Counted from the stretch's first letter, positions 50,062 through 59,888 are shown. The stretch: DNA of 64,000 bases from Loripinus fragilis (GCA_964019695.1 OZ026524.1:15492309-15556308); one strand, 5' to 3'. The notes: generated by a model not told the origin, from the letters alone. A program made the numbers and translations.

Positions 50062-50459
50062 TCAATAAGATGTGTGACCTTCGTTGGCTCGCATGCACGC
50101 CGTACATCTCCTACGCATTGTACCGACGACATCCCTAATCAGCATTCCATTCTTGATGTAAAGCAGCGACCATTTGCTGACGTGATGACGTCTCCGGGCG
50201 TTACGCCCCAAAATGTCCCATACATGTTCAATAGGCGACATATGTGGGCTTCTTGCAGGCCAAGGCAAGTTCCTTATGTCTTGATTGTTGAAAAGTCTGT
50301 CGATATGCGTGCTGTATGAGGATGAGTATTGTCCTGCTGGAAAATGGGGTTATAACGTCGGCCAAGGGCTAGAAAATTTGGCCTTAGACAGTAGGCTTGA
50401 ATAAACACATGGAAATCATGTTCTTCGAAGTAATAAAAGCAAATTGTCATACATATCAA
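50062..50459 (-). pseudogene. Tc1-like transposase fragment (DD34E), frameshifted
   Basis: This is the C-terminal half of a Tc1/mariner transposase. The first frame (from 50459) ends with FQQDNTHPHTARIS, which holds the second catalytic aspartate (codon 50331-50333). The second frame (50268-50062) contains PWPARSPHMSPIEHVWDILG, with the catalytic glutamate at 50227-50229. Between those codons there are 101 nt; 34 codons would need 102, so the family signature is DD34E with one base lost. The N-terminal DNA-binding domain and first aspartate are missing and no TIRs are found. Tc1 elements move by cut-and-paste; this one is dead. Confidence 0.9.
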
Positions 50460-50621
50460 AGATACGGATAACCGTCTACGCCATGGTGAAATTTGAACAA
50501 GGTTTGGTCAAAATTACGGATTTTAATGCATTTTCAAATCATGCTACAAAAGGTAAATTAAACGGTAATATCTCACTGGTGCGTTTCCTGTTTTGGTGGG
50601 TATATATGGTGGTGATTTTGG
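50460..50621. other. Short unassigned stretch
   Basis: Nothing recognised. Confidence 0.2.
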
Positions 50622-50725
50622 ACCGCTCAGGTAACTCATGTGGTTAGAGCGCCAGACCAGAGTTCCAAGGGCTTTAAGCTCGAGCAGCAAAATCTGCCTG
50701 TCTGCCTCCCTGTCTGTCATAAACC
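50622..50725 (+). mobile_element. tRNA-derived SINE fragment
   Basis: CCGCTCAGGTAACTCATGTG then GTTAGAGCGCCAGACCAGAG is a tRNA-like head (compare TAGCTCAGTGGTTAGAGC), with a B-box-like AGTTCCAAGG. It ends in AGCAGCAAAATCTGCCTGTC and a CTG-rich tail shared with 49706-49752. Confidence 0.5.
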
Positions 50726-52039
50726 TACGTTGCTCTTTTCTTAAAACATAACTTAATCATCATTACAATTTTATATAATATGCTTAGCGTAAACCAAGCT
50801 TTTTGGGAAAGCTTTAACTTGTTCCTCACGCTGGGATGCTTCTGTGATCTGACCAGTGACCATGCGCAAAAGTTTTCAAAGAGGTTTTTTGATGTAGAAA
50901 ATATTATCATTGTAACGCTAAATACTATTATACACAATACTCGCATTGTTATGTCTTAGCTACCAAAGGTGGCTTGATGTCTCTGAAGACTGATATTTTA
51001 TACTCCAATTGTATATGCTAAATACATACGTATAGCGGATTTAAATGAATGCCGGAAATACAATGTAGATGACATAGGTGCCATTTGACTAAAGACTGTG
51101 ATTAACTTTTAATTTGTCTGAAACTACATTGTTGTCCATTAATTTGCAGCTAGTATATATAATTATATACATATTATTGTTCTTTTGTTCCCATGTTTTA
51201 TATATCATCTCATATGTTCAGGCTGCAATGTATTTGAGACAACTTATGCTATTGACAAATTGCCCGTGTGTTTGATAAACGGGATGATTTTAACGGTAAA
51301 CGTTTCCTGTCTACAGTCACAAAAAAGGTCAACAAGTGCAAAAGTCACGAAAACATATGACATTGTGAAATATTGATGATACTGTTGATTTGTTTACCTT
51401 AGCACATGTCATAAATAAAAACTGGCCATTCAATTTAACATTTTATCCAAAGTAAAAACTCGTCAGTTTAGGTTATAGTTAACTTTAACACTGCGCTGGA
51501 AATAAAAAAGGATACGGAAACTTAGTTGTGAAAATGCAACAAATTTTAATCTGGATTTTAGCAACTTTCCCATAAAAATAACACTGATTTTGTGCAAATG
51601 AGTCAATAAATATTATAGAAGGAAATATGAATGATTGTTTGACTGATTGATTGATTGATTGGTTGATTTATTCTGTTTTGCTATTAAATTATTCTGACCA
51701 GTTATATTGGTTTTTCTGTATTGGGGTTTTCATAATTTAAATTGTCGACCAACAATTATTATTAAATTTAATGATCTACAACCCAGTTATTGAATTTATC
51801 ACCATCAAGATATGACGGTTATCTGAATGAAACAAACATTCTGCTAGAACTTTGTATAACTGTCATTTGCCATAACAAAGCACAGCACAGAATATCTACC
51901 CCTGCAATCAAACTGGGAAGAATCAGACACACAAAATAAATGATCCTCCATGCAGGGCTTGCATAAAAATGGTGTTAGTAATCATTGTAAACAGTCCAGA
52001 TGGTGACACAGTGTTTGTTAATTGACTTGGTTGTTTCCA
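50726..52039. other. Intergenic AT-rich DNA
   Basis: No gene or repeat is recognised apart from a short GATT repeat (TTGATTGATTGATTGG) near 51650. Confidence 0.35.
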
Positions 52040-52135
52040 TTTGGTGATACATTACATAAGTTAGGAAGCCTCTATGCGAGCTTGGTGTTTTTAAAACAGC
52101 AGATTCTAGGTTGAAGATTTGGTCAGTAAAATATA
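52040..52135 (+). repeat. Segment homologous to 55125-55220
   Basis: GGTGATACATTACATAAGTT then AGGAAGCCTCTATGCGAG, and later GAAGATTTGGTCAGTAAAAT, align in order with the later copy at about 75%. Direct orientation, about 3.1 kb apart; old repeat of unknown type. Confidence 0.55.
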
Positions 52136-53119
52136 TTTAAGTACCTCAATGACTTCGTCTATTGTTTGCTCTAAGGCAGTAGTCTGCTTTTGTTTATTCA
52201 TAGTTTGTTGTTGCTCCCATTGTTTGTGGGGTTTATTGTAAGATGCTTGTTTTGTTTTGCAGTAACATTTTGTCCTTTCTAGTTTTGCAATCATCTCACT
52301 GGGGAAGAGAGAGCTTGGTGCTTTGGTATGTTCTGCTTTTGGTTTCGCTAGCGTTCTTCTTGGTCGTGCCATGGGTTGGTCTGTCGTATGTGGTTATAGC
52401 ATTTCCTGGTCATACTCACTTACCTTTTGATTTTGCTGTTGCATCACAGGCCAACTATTTTTGTGAGTTAGATATTCGTTTTTACGATGAATAGGAACAC
52501 AGGTCGATTTGAAACGTTTAATTCCTGTACAAGAGCTCTTTCACAAGACCACAGAACAACAGAATATATTGATGTTTTTCCACCGTTGTTTGGCTGTAAC
52601 ACTTGCAATGCCTTTTTATGGAACAGGAAAGAAGTTAGCACATAAAGTGATGTACAGAACGCCAAAATCTTTCAACAACTATGTGAGCAACATGCCTGCA
52701 CTAACTTTGTAGAGTTACTGTATGGTAAAAAGCAATGCAATTCACTTAATGAAATCAGATATGAGGAAGCGATGGAGAAAGTACCACCGAAACGCTACCA
52801 CCAAACAGATAACAGCTTAACACTGCATGTTATGAGTTGTTGTTATCAGTTACATGTACTTTTCTTGAAGACTTGTGGATTGTCTTGCAACTACAGATTT
52901 TGGATATGAATCCTATGAGGAAACACATGACAGAATGGCATTGAGCCGTTAATGATGAGCCAGTCAGCAACACCACACAAGTTGTTGAATGATTTATTAT
53001 GTAAATTTTCCATTGTAAGTATACTTTTCCTTCTGTAATGAACAGCTTTGTACAAGTTTGTGTGTGCATTGTAGCAGTGCCTGGGAAAGAAAAAACTGTC
53101 AGAATATTTACTCTATTTG
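52136..53119. other. Intergenic; one unassigned minus frame
   Basis: An 88-codon minus frame (52106-52372) rich in Lys and Gln starts MARPRRTLAKPKAEHTKAPS. It is not recognised and is not supported by splice sites, although AAAAG/GTAAGTGAG, a perfect donor shape on the minus strand, sits just upstream at about 52420. I do not call a gene. Confidence 0.3.
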
Positions 53120-53304
53120 TCTTGTGAAGATGTGGCCGAGGGTTCCAGTCTCACAGGCGTCACTGTGTTGTGTCCTTGAGCAAGACGCATCAATCCTAGC
53201 TTAGTACTGGTTCAACCCAGGAAGACCTGTCCCGACGTAAATGAAAGATTGTTGCTGGGACGTAAAGAATCCAATCAATAAACAAACAAATCTTGTGAAG
53301 ATGT
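53120..53304 (+). mobile_element. SINE with perfect 14-bp target-site duplications
   Basis: TCTTGTGAAGATGT occurs at 53120-53133 and again at 53291-53304, bracketing about 157 bp that begins GGCCGAGGGTTCCAGTCTCA (a shortened tRNA-like head with a B box), continues GTGTCCTTGAGCAAGACGC, and ends in CAATCAATAAACAAACAAA. The short A-rich tail and the duplications are the hallmarks of LINE-mediated retroposition, so this is a complete insertion, though its tRNA head lacks an A box. Confidence 0.85.
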
Positions 53305-53739
53305 TGTCAAATCGGACGCTGAATCTGGTAAATCAGTGAGTGTGTTATGCCATGACGCATAAACTTTGGCTCCTTTTATTAGAACTAGTCATTCATAAAT
53401 GAGTATGTCACTGTGAATTGTTGACAAACGCCTGACATACATATAGTATAATATACATGTATGCCATATGTTTTCGTGGACGATGGACTTGATGAACTTT
53501 CATGGTAAATGAAATATGATATCTCTTAGCAAAAAAAAAATAGTTTAATACTTGCCTGACACACGTTGAATCAACGTCGTTGATATATACTTTATGCGAA
53601 AGTTGGAACATGTTCGTCGATGTCCTTGACAAAATTATTCCCACATATTGCATAAGTATGATCTGAAAAGGATTTTGCTAAATGAATGAACCGTAAATGT
53701 ATCATCTATTCATTTGGCATGATTTTATTTTCACTAGAA
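53305..53739. other. Intergenic, nothing recognised
   Basis: AT-rich DNA with no domain in any frame. Confidence 0.3.
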
Positions 53740-54750
53740 GCTTCCCAAGTGGCATTTGAACACATTTTAATTTGTTTTCAATACATATGTACTCAAAGAG
53801 ATCATTTGACTGAAAGAAATCTACAAAATCATGAGTTTTCGTGACAAAATGTACTTAATAACCTTTAGCCATCAGTGTATTTTAGCATCCTAATTTGTCA
53901 TTTAGCGCTCATACTATACACACTTGAACCATAGTTTTGATCATTGGTTTAAGTGGATTCTTATCAGTAAAATAATTTAATTTCATGGGTACCATTCTTT
54001 GAAAGGCCATAAACTTTTTTGACCCTACATATAGAAGAGGCATCATGTCCCTTTTGCTTACCAAATGTCAGTTGTTAACATTTTAACTTGTTTTCAATAC
54101 ATTTATACCAAAAGAGATCAATTGCCAGAAAACATTCTACAAAATCATGAATTTTCGTGACTAATGTACTTAATGACATTTCGCCATCGGTGTATTTGGA
54201 CTTATATGAACCTTACATATGATTAATAATATTTGAGCACCCTCATGTATCATTTAGTTTTCATATTATGCTAACTTCAGCAATGGTTTAGATCATTGGT
54301 TTAAATTTATTTTTATCAGTAAAGGTATCACTTTTATGGATACCTTTGTTGGTGGGCCATATAATATTTCGCCCCAATAAATGGCAGAGACACTATGCAC
54401 TGTTTGATTTCCAGATGTCATTGGTAAATCTAAACTTGTTTTCAATACATTTATACCTAAGGAGGATCATTTGTAATAAAGAATTCTAGAAAATTATGGG
54501 TTTTCGTGGCTAATGTACCTAATGACCTTTCAGTGTATTTGGACTTGTTTGCATCTCATGTATGATGCAAAGTATTTCTTGCATCCTTCTGTATCATTTA
54601 GTGATCATATTATACCAACTTAGGCAATGTTTTTGATCTCTGGTTTAAATTAAGTTTTATCAGTAAAGTTATTTATTTGTATGGGTGCCCTTTTTTAATG
54701 ACTCGTAAAATTTTAAGCCTCAACATACCGAGGTGGCATAATGCATTTTT
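53740..54750 (+). repeat. Three diverged tandem copies of a ~320-350-bp repeat
   Basis: The anchor CTTGTTTTCAATACATTTAT occurs near 53770, 54087 and 54435. Each copy then has AAAATCATGAGTTTTCGTG, TAATGTACTTAATGACC, TCAGTGTATTTGGACT and TTTTTATCAGTAAA in the same order. Old and non-coding. Confidence 0.75.
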
Positions 54751-55124
54751 TTTAATCGGGAGACTCTTAGCTTTAATTTGATGTATGTTGCTGCTCGTTA
54801 CCCTGTGGGGACCACCATCTCGAAAACTAGCTCACTTTTTCCTGCTTTGCTGCAACACTAACGTTATGAAAATGGATAATATGCGACAGTCTAAACCCAA
54901 TCACGATTCATAGCTATGGTTTCCTCTTTAATTGCACAACAGTACATGGGTCAGGCCTGAGACTCAATGATGACCCTGGCGTAAAGCTTTCATTGGTGGG
55001 TTTGAGCCTGCTGCTTGCCTTTGGCTTGGTCAACCGTGACTCAACTTGAGGTTTTCTTTAGCTCTGACTATCTGCGAGTCATTTTCTTTGAGTCATCATA
55101 CTTTGTTAATATGGTTAATATGTT
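54751..55124. other. Intergenic, nothing recognised
   Basis: No motif found. Confidence 0.2.
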
Positions 55125-55220
55125 TTTCTGTGATGATACATTGCACAAGTTAGGAAGCTTCCACGCGAGTTTAACAACAACAGAACCAGGAGCGAAGATT
55201 TGCGCCGGTAAAATGCATTG
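55125..55220 (+). repeat. Segment homologous to 52040-52135
   Basis: GATGATACATTGCACAAGTT then AGGAAGCTTCCACGCGAG and GAAGATTTGCGCCGGTAAAA align with the earlier copy. Confidence 0.55.
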
Positions 55221-55317
55221 CGGTGGTTCTGTTGTAGTTGTTGAATCATTGTACATTCAGTTTTGCTACCATTGTTTGCAACTTGCTTACCTTATCAACA
55301 CGTGCGAACTCACAATT

Positions 55318-55856
55318 CATGCGGATCCAGAAAGTTTTGTCAGAGGGGGTCAAATTTTGACAACGTTTTTTTTAGTTTGATGAGGGGAAGAAGGATCCAA
55401 ATACCAATATAAGCGGGCCATCAACGGCCCGCCAGCGAAAAACCATTAAAATAGCGCATCGCTGGTGGGTCGATGATGGCCCAACATTGAATGCTGGATT
55501 GGTAGCTTTGTGATTTTAAGGGGATTCGGACCAGTATTGGTAAGGAAAGTAAGTAAGGGTGCAAAGATCAGGAATCGATACAATCAAGTACCACACCTGA
55601 CCCAGGATACCAATGGGAAAGTGACAAACTCACAGTTAGACACCACAAACGAGAGCCCAGAGGTCAGCCCTTTCCCAGCAGGTGACCACAAAGCACATAT
55701 AAACAGACACGCACAAAGGCACAGCAAACACAAGACAAAACAAATATATAAAAGATCCACAAAAGAAGTACCGCCTTGGAACAGAACCCTATATTTTTGT
55801 AATTTTCCAGAAGGGGTCCGGACCCCCTGTCCCCACTCTTGATCCGCCCATGCAAC
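55318..55856. mobile_element. ~540-bp element with GCGGATC(C)-type inverted ends
   Basis: The left end ATGCGGATCCAGAAAG is followed by a G-rich stretch. The right end, read on the minus strand, is ATGGGCGGATCAAGAG followed by GGGGGTCCGGACCCC. Translated ends give HADPESFVRGG, and the inner plus frame (55510-55842, 110 codons) includes KGAKIRNRYNQVPHLTQ. I remember such strings as recurrent repeat-derived peptides in animal gene predictions (memory, not checked). I regard the frame as part of the repeat, not a host gene. Probably hAT-like; no 8-bp duplication was found. Confidence 0.5.
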
Positions 55857-56269
55857 TTAGCGTGTCTATCGGCTGTACGAAAGTATACCAGAGAGACCCT
55901 GTTTATTTTTTTATTTCCTGTGACAGACATGAAAAATGCAAACCTTATCAAGAGATGCTACACGCAATTGTAACTGGATACGTTTTAAAACAAATGTCAT
56001 ATACCATTTTAATATCAGGTGACGGTTACCCTGATGCACGCATGCATTTTATGTGTCAGCGTAAATTTTCGCAACCATATTGGCCGCCATCTTAAAATCC
56101 TATCATGTGATTTTGATTACGGAATAGTGCATACTTCAGGACAGCTTTCAGGACACATTTTGATTGCGTAATAGTGCATGCTTCCGGACAGCTTTCAGGA
56201 CAATTTAGTGAACAACATTTTTCATTTGTTTGCTTGCTTTTGCGTCTATCTTGTCCACCCTTTTGAATG
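55857..56269. other. Intergenic; short duplicated phrase
   Basis: TGATTNNGNAATAGTGCATNCTTC followed by GGACAGCTTTCAGGACA occurs twice in a row (about 56107-56155 and 56159-56203), a ~52-bp direct duplication. Nothing else is recognised. Confidence 0.45.
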
Positions 56270-56495
56270 TACTGTAAATTCGGAAATTATCGCGAGGATT
56301 TTATCTTCGCGAAGCTTCGCATACTTCGCAAATGCGGAGCGTCGTGAAAATGAAATCCTCGAGAAATGGCAAAATCACTCTGTCGTTTTCTGATGCAGGT
56401 AAATCATGCCCAAGTCGCGAATTTTTAATGGGCAATTATGTCTTTTAACGCTATTCGCGAAAAAAAAATCTCGCGAAAATTTCCGAATTTACAGT
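56270..56495. mobile_element. 226-bp MITE with perfect 18-bp TIRs
   Basis: ACTGTAAATTCGGAAATT (56271-56288) is exactly complementary to AATTTCCGAATTTACAGT (56477-56494). The arms extend inward imperfectly through TCGCGAGGATTTT and CGCG-rich sequence. The flanks T and A complete TA at both ends. Non-autonomous. Confidence 0.88.
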
Positions 56496-56689
56496 AAATC
56501 TATCACACTAAATTCAAGAAGAAGAACTAACTATAATTTAGTTTTTGAGTTTCTCGTTATAACCCTTTTGAGACCAATGGACTTTTCCATTAAGTTTGAT
56601 GCAGTAAAGTCAGGATGTTTCAGCCACAGGCTGTAAATAAAAAAAAATGCATTTCTTTCTCTGAAGATCGATTTTATCTTAGAAAACAG
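56496..56689. other. Short unassigned stretch
   Basis: Nothing recognised. Confidence 0.2.
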
Positions 56690-56760
56690 TACAGACCCTG
56701 ATGAAATACCGCACGATGCGGTATTTCATCTGGGTCTTCACTCTTTGTCAAAATACCCGT
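56690..56760. repeat. Palindrome-centred repeat, copy E
   Basis: GATGAAATACCGCA (56700-56713) pairs perfectly with TGCGGTATTTCATC (56717-56730) across CGA. CAGACCCT and TGGGTCT extend the stem. The flanks end near GGGTTTGCGGCCTT, echoing the family TIR. Confidence 0.75.
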
Positions 56761-57773
56761 TAAGGGTTTGCGGCCTTAAAAGGTTTAAAAGACGGGTGCT
56801 CTGGATTGTTTTGTAAGTGGAAAGCACCTCCTTGAAGACGAATAATGAACACACCTATAAACAATCTCCTTCATCGCAAATACGTCATATACCAATGGGG
56901 TAAATAGTTCTTTAATCATGTTTCTGAGAGCAACATTTAGAAATCAGACAATGCTATTCGATGAGACACACATTCGAATTTTGGACACCAATATAGTTTT
57001 CAAAAGGATTTATGCTTGGCAGTTTAGACTGTTTGTAATGAAGAAAATGGGCAAACGCAGAATTCCATAATCAGCCTGTGTCCTAGGCATTTAAAACATG
57101 TCGAAGGTAAACGAATAGCATTCCGGAAATCTAAAAAATCTATTTAGTTTACATTTAAATCAATCTCATTACTAGGAAATGTGTTCCTCTTCTTCATAAC
57201 ACTGTATTGGTTTATGCTTTGAAGGAGATTAATTGATTGTAGGTTTGATTATTGTAAATATTAGGACAGCTTTATCTGAGCTAATAGTGTCAACCTTGAT
57301 TAGATCGCTCAGGAGCAGTCTCATCCACCTATATTCCTTCACTACTTTTACATACTGCATCAGACCTCTAGGTTATAAACTTTTTCCTGCTCAACACAAC
57401 TGTGCGTGCCATTTATTGTTGACATTTTAACATTTTATATCAGCAGGGTAAATTCAACAGCATGAAATTTATACTGCTCAAAAATGTTAAAATGCCAACA
57501 GAACTTGTCATTTTAACATTGATTAGCATGATAAATTCAACATCTGAGAGATTTAAAGCAAGAAACTTCTTTATTTGTCGGTATTTCAGATTTTATGAAC
57601 AGTTGAAATTACGTGCTGAGCTGAGTGTTGAGCATGGAAAAAAGTTTATAACCTAGGGGTCTGACTGGCTGTAAAATGGACATGTTCGAATCTAGTAGTT
57701 TGTTGATGAGATGTTATGTCCGAATATTTATGGTGATACTCGTATATACGTTACATTGAAACTTTGTTCCGTG
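56761..57773. other. 3' flank of the homeobox exon; repeat-derived DNA
   Basis: Downstream of the homeobox frame on its strand. An AATAAA signal on the minus strand lies at 57570-57575, about 200 bp past the stop. A CATTTTAACATTTT inverted pair lies at about 57424-57500, and a frame at 57462-57656 (FICRYFRFYEQLKLRAELS) resembles a bivalve repeat I recall. No OAR-domain coding sequence was seen here. Confidence 0.35.
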
Positions 57774-58106
57774 CTATTCAATTGATGGAGGTTTTGTTAA
57801 ACTGAGTAATGGTAATTTGAACGGAGATATGAATGACATTCCCCGTACACCATCCAACGCTTGTTGTCTCAATAGAGGGTGTATTGTATCGTAAAGTGTA
57901 CACCTGGGTCGCATGCCATGTGCCGCCTGAAATAGCTGTTGCTCATAGGCCTTAAGAAAAATGTCGGGAAATGATTCATGCGGAACGTATGAAGCAGCCG
58001 AAGCGAGGCTGTAGTTTGCTGGAAAACTGCAGGGGTTGTATGGATGTGATTGTGGACCAACTTTTTCTTTCTTCCTCCATTTGGCTCGTCTGTTTTGAAA
58101 CCAGAC
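57774..58106 (-). CDS. al: aristaless/ARX-type homeobox gene, exon with end of homeodomain (to stop)
   Basis: A paired-class (PRD-like) homeodomain transcription factor acting in the nucleus on TAAT-type DNA sites. Read on the minus strand, the exon starts after TTTATTTCAG with [10 protein letters not shown] (recognition helix 3), RKKEK, then VGPQSHPYN. That last string follows the homeodomain in fly aristaless as I remember it and separates this gene from most other PRD-like families. The frame continues 110 codons, with [15 protein letters not shown] and [14 protein letters not shown], to TAG at 57774-57776. Helix 3 has Gln at position 50, as in Q50 paired-like proteins. No OAR motif appears before the stop. 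An alternative donor, CCCAG/GTGTAC at 57904/57903, could splice to a downstream exon that I did not find. The preceding exon is 59843-59888. ARX is the alternative name. Confidence 0.9.
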   Translation of the reverse strand, partial: VWFQNRRAKWRKKEKVGPQSHPYNPCSFPANYSLASAASYVPHESFPDIFLKAYEQQLFQAAHGMRPRCTLYDTIHPLLRQQALDGVRGMSFISPFKLPLLSLTKPPSIE

Positions 58107-58130
58107 CTGAAATAAATGATAACATGGATT

Positions 58131-58478
58131 TAGACTGGCTCCAGTCCTTAAAACAAGTTTTCATCAATGTGTCATATCAAACACTTATAGCCAGTCTAAT
58201 TCTGATGGCTCTGTTTTAAAACAGAGCCGTCAGAGTTAAACTGGCTCCTTAAAACTTTTTTTTTATCAATGTGTCATATCATATACTTCTAGCCATTCTA
58301 AAACTGATGGCTCTGTTTTCCTTAAAATAATTTTTCATCAATGTGTCATATCATATACTTGTAGCCAGTCTAGCTCTGATGGCTCTGTTTTAAATCAGAG
58401 CCATCAGAGTTAGACTGGCTACAAGTATATGATATGACACATTGATGAAAAATTGTATTAAGGACTGGAGCCAATCTG
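58131..58478. repeat. Compound foldback with a 59-bp hairpin (58 of 59 paired)
   Basis: 58329-58387 and 58396-58454 are complementary at 58 of 59 positions around an 8-nt loop (TTTTAAAT). Three direct versions of the same block (about 58135-58213, 58240-58314 and 58320-58387; core TCATCAATGTGTCATATCA and TCTGATGGCTCTG) face one inverted copy. The outer ends match again (CTGGCTCCAGTCCTT at left, AAGGACTGGAGCCA at right). The first block has its own small hairpin (CTCTG, TTTTAAAA, CAGAG). The structure ends about 25 bp from the acceptor of the homeobox exon. Confidence 0.93.
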
Positions 58479-59011
58479 ATATGGATTGTATCAGGAAATT
58501 ATGGTAAAGCGACAGAAGGCAGCATTTCTGGACCCCCTCCAACCTTAGCTAGTTCTGTTCTGTGAGTAGGCGAGTATTGGCATGATTTTTGAAGCAAAAC
58601 AACAGCAAGAAATACCTTTAAAAACGATTTCAGCGGCTGTCAAATATTTACACAATTGGTTTGAGACACGAATTTAGAAATAGACTCTAGGTAGTTGTTT
58701 CAATTGTCAAAAGTTATGAAACGGACTATAATCATGACCTCGCTCCGTGTACAGTATTGCATGGAAACGGCTTGGAAAGCTTCAATCATTGTTTGCTTTA
58801 GCGTTTAGTTTTCAATTTAACTTGCATGGTTGTATTTGTGATAAATCTGACGATAGTCTAAGCGAATTGGTTACCTTACTAATAAAAGGACACAACGTAC
58901 CACACCACAATACCAGGAATAATAGAGGATCTAACATGACTGCTATTTTTTTTTAATATATTGAACGAGTTGAATGCGAAGCTTGGTGAGCATTTAATGT
59001 TGTTTTTTTTT

Positions 59012-59126
59012 GCAATGAGTTTAATAAATTAAATAATACAGGAACACCAATGTTAGATTTCATTCATCATATTATGGCATGAGGAATATTTGGAAGTCGC
59101 ATTTACCTATTGCGTGAAAACTTTTG
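59012..59126 (+). repeat. Dispersed repeat, copy 2 of a pair
   Basis: It aligns with 39661-39765 in the same orientation (see that entry). It lies inside the homeobox intron. Confidence 0.55.
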
Positions 59127-59344
59127 TCACCATGGACGTCATCACATATGCAATATTACTAAACCACTAGCGGTTTATCGATTTTTATACATGGTGCTTT
59201 ATCACTTACTGCCAGGCGCGCAACATCATGTGATAAATGCAAACGCTCACACACTGGGATCAGCAAGACATACTGGACTTACAACAACATGTCACATCAA
59301 TGATTTTGTCAGTTTAAGATTTTTTAAGAAATTAATTCGATTTT

Positions 59345-59446
59345 TGGAATGTTCATGGAATCATGAATACTTCGGGTCTATTGCAAAGTAATTGTGAAGC
59401 TCCAAGCCCTTATTTTGAAAGAGAACCGAAGTATTCATGAACATTC
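59345..59446. repeat. Small foldback around ATGAATACTTCGG
   Basis: GAATGTTCATG with ATGAATACTTCGG (59347-59375) is repeated inverted at about 59426-59446 (CCGAAGTATTCATGAACATTC). The left arm has an extra GAATC-type insertion. Confidence 0.6.
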
Positions 59447-59842
59447 AAAAATTTTAATTTATTACATATATTTACATTTTAGTATAAATATCTAAAATAT
59501 AGAAATTATTTATAATTTGTTTAGGAAAAAACAACATTTTTAGTCGTATTAACGGTTTTGTTGGAGTGTAAAACGGAAAAGCGGAATAGCCATGTGAACA
59601 TGGACAGTCAATGAAGAAAACAAGCGGCTTGATTTGCACGGGCGACTCAGGTGTGGCTCGCTGTCAATCACGACACCAGTGTCACTTCTGGCGAATGAAT
59701 TTGATGTTCGAAGTGTATTGCACAGACAAGTGAGCTTGGCAGCTGTCAAACAAATGTATGTCTTTCGCGAGGCTGTGAACGGTTGCAAACATCTAAAGAT
59801 TCATTAAAGGCTTGCTTTGAAAATGTAAATATATGTTAATAC

Positions 59843-59888
59843 CTGAACTCTTGCTTCTGTAAGTTCTATGCGTAACGCCAGTTCTTCC
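59843..59888 (-). CDS. al: aristaless/ARX-type homeobox gene, 46-nt internal homeodomain exon
   Basis: On the minus strand, TTATTTTTTCAG precedes 46 nt: one base that completes the previous codon, then 15 codons EELALRIELTEARVQ, then the donor GTATT. This is the end of helix 2 and the start of helix 3 of a paired-class homeodomain, and it joins in frame to [10 protein letters not shown] at 58106. As I remember it, human ARX exon 3 is also 46 nt, starts at the third base of a codon, and ends with the Gln before Val of helix 3, so both intron positions look conserved. The upstream exon with the first half of the homeodomain is not found in 59889-64000 and must lie beyond the window. It is too short to appear as an open frame with a start codon. 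Confidence 0.93.

Larger units (their letters stand above)
58107..59842 (-). other. Intron of the aristaless/ARX-type gene (1736 bp)
   Basis: The donor is CAG/GTATT (GT at 59842-59841) and the acceptor ATTTATTTCAG (AG at 58108-58107). It contains the foldback at 58131-58478, the dispersed repeat 59012-59126 and a small foldback near 59345-59446. Short frames inside it (for example minus 59549-59788) have no known domain. Confidence 0.85.

Noticed and set aside
52106..52372. 88-codon Lys/Gln-rich minus frame with a nearby perfect donor sequence
   Set aside because: The donor lies upstream of the frame with only about 40 bp to the start, too short for an intron, and the peptide matches no family I know.
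55510..55842. 110-codon frame as a host gene
   Set aside because: It lies inside an element with inverted ends and resembles repeat-derived peptides; no splice sites or independent gene evidence.
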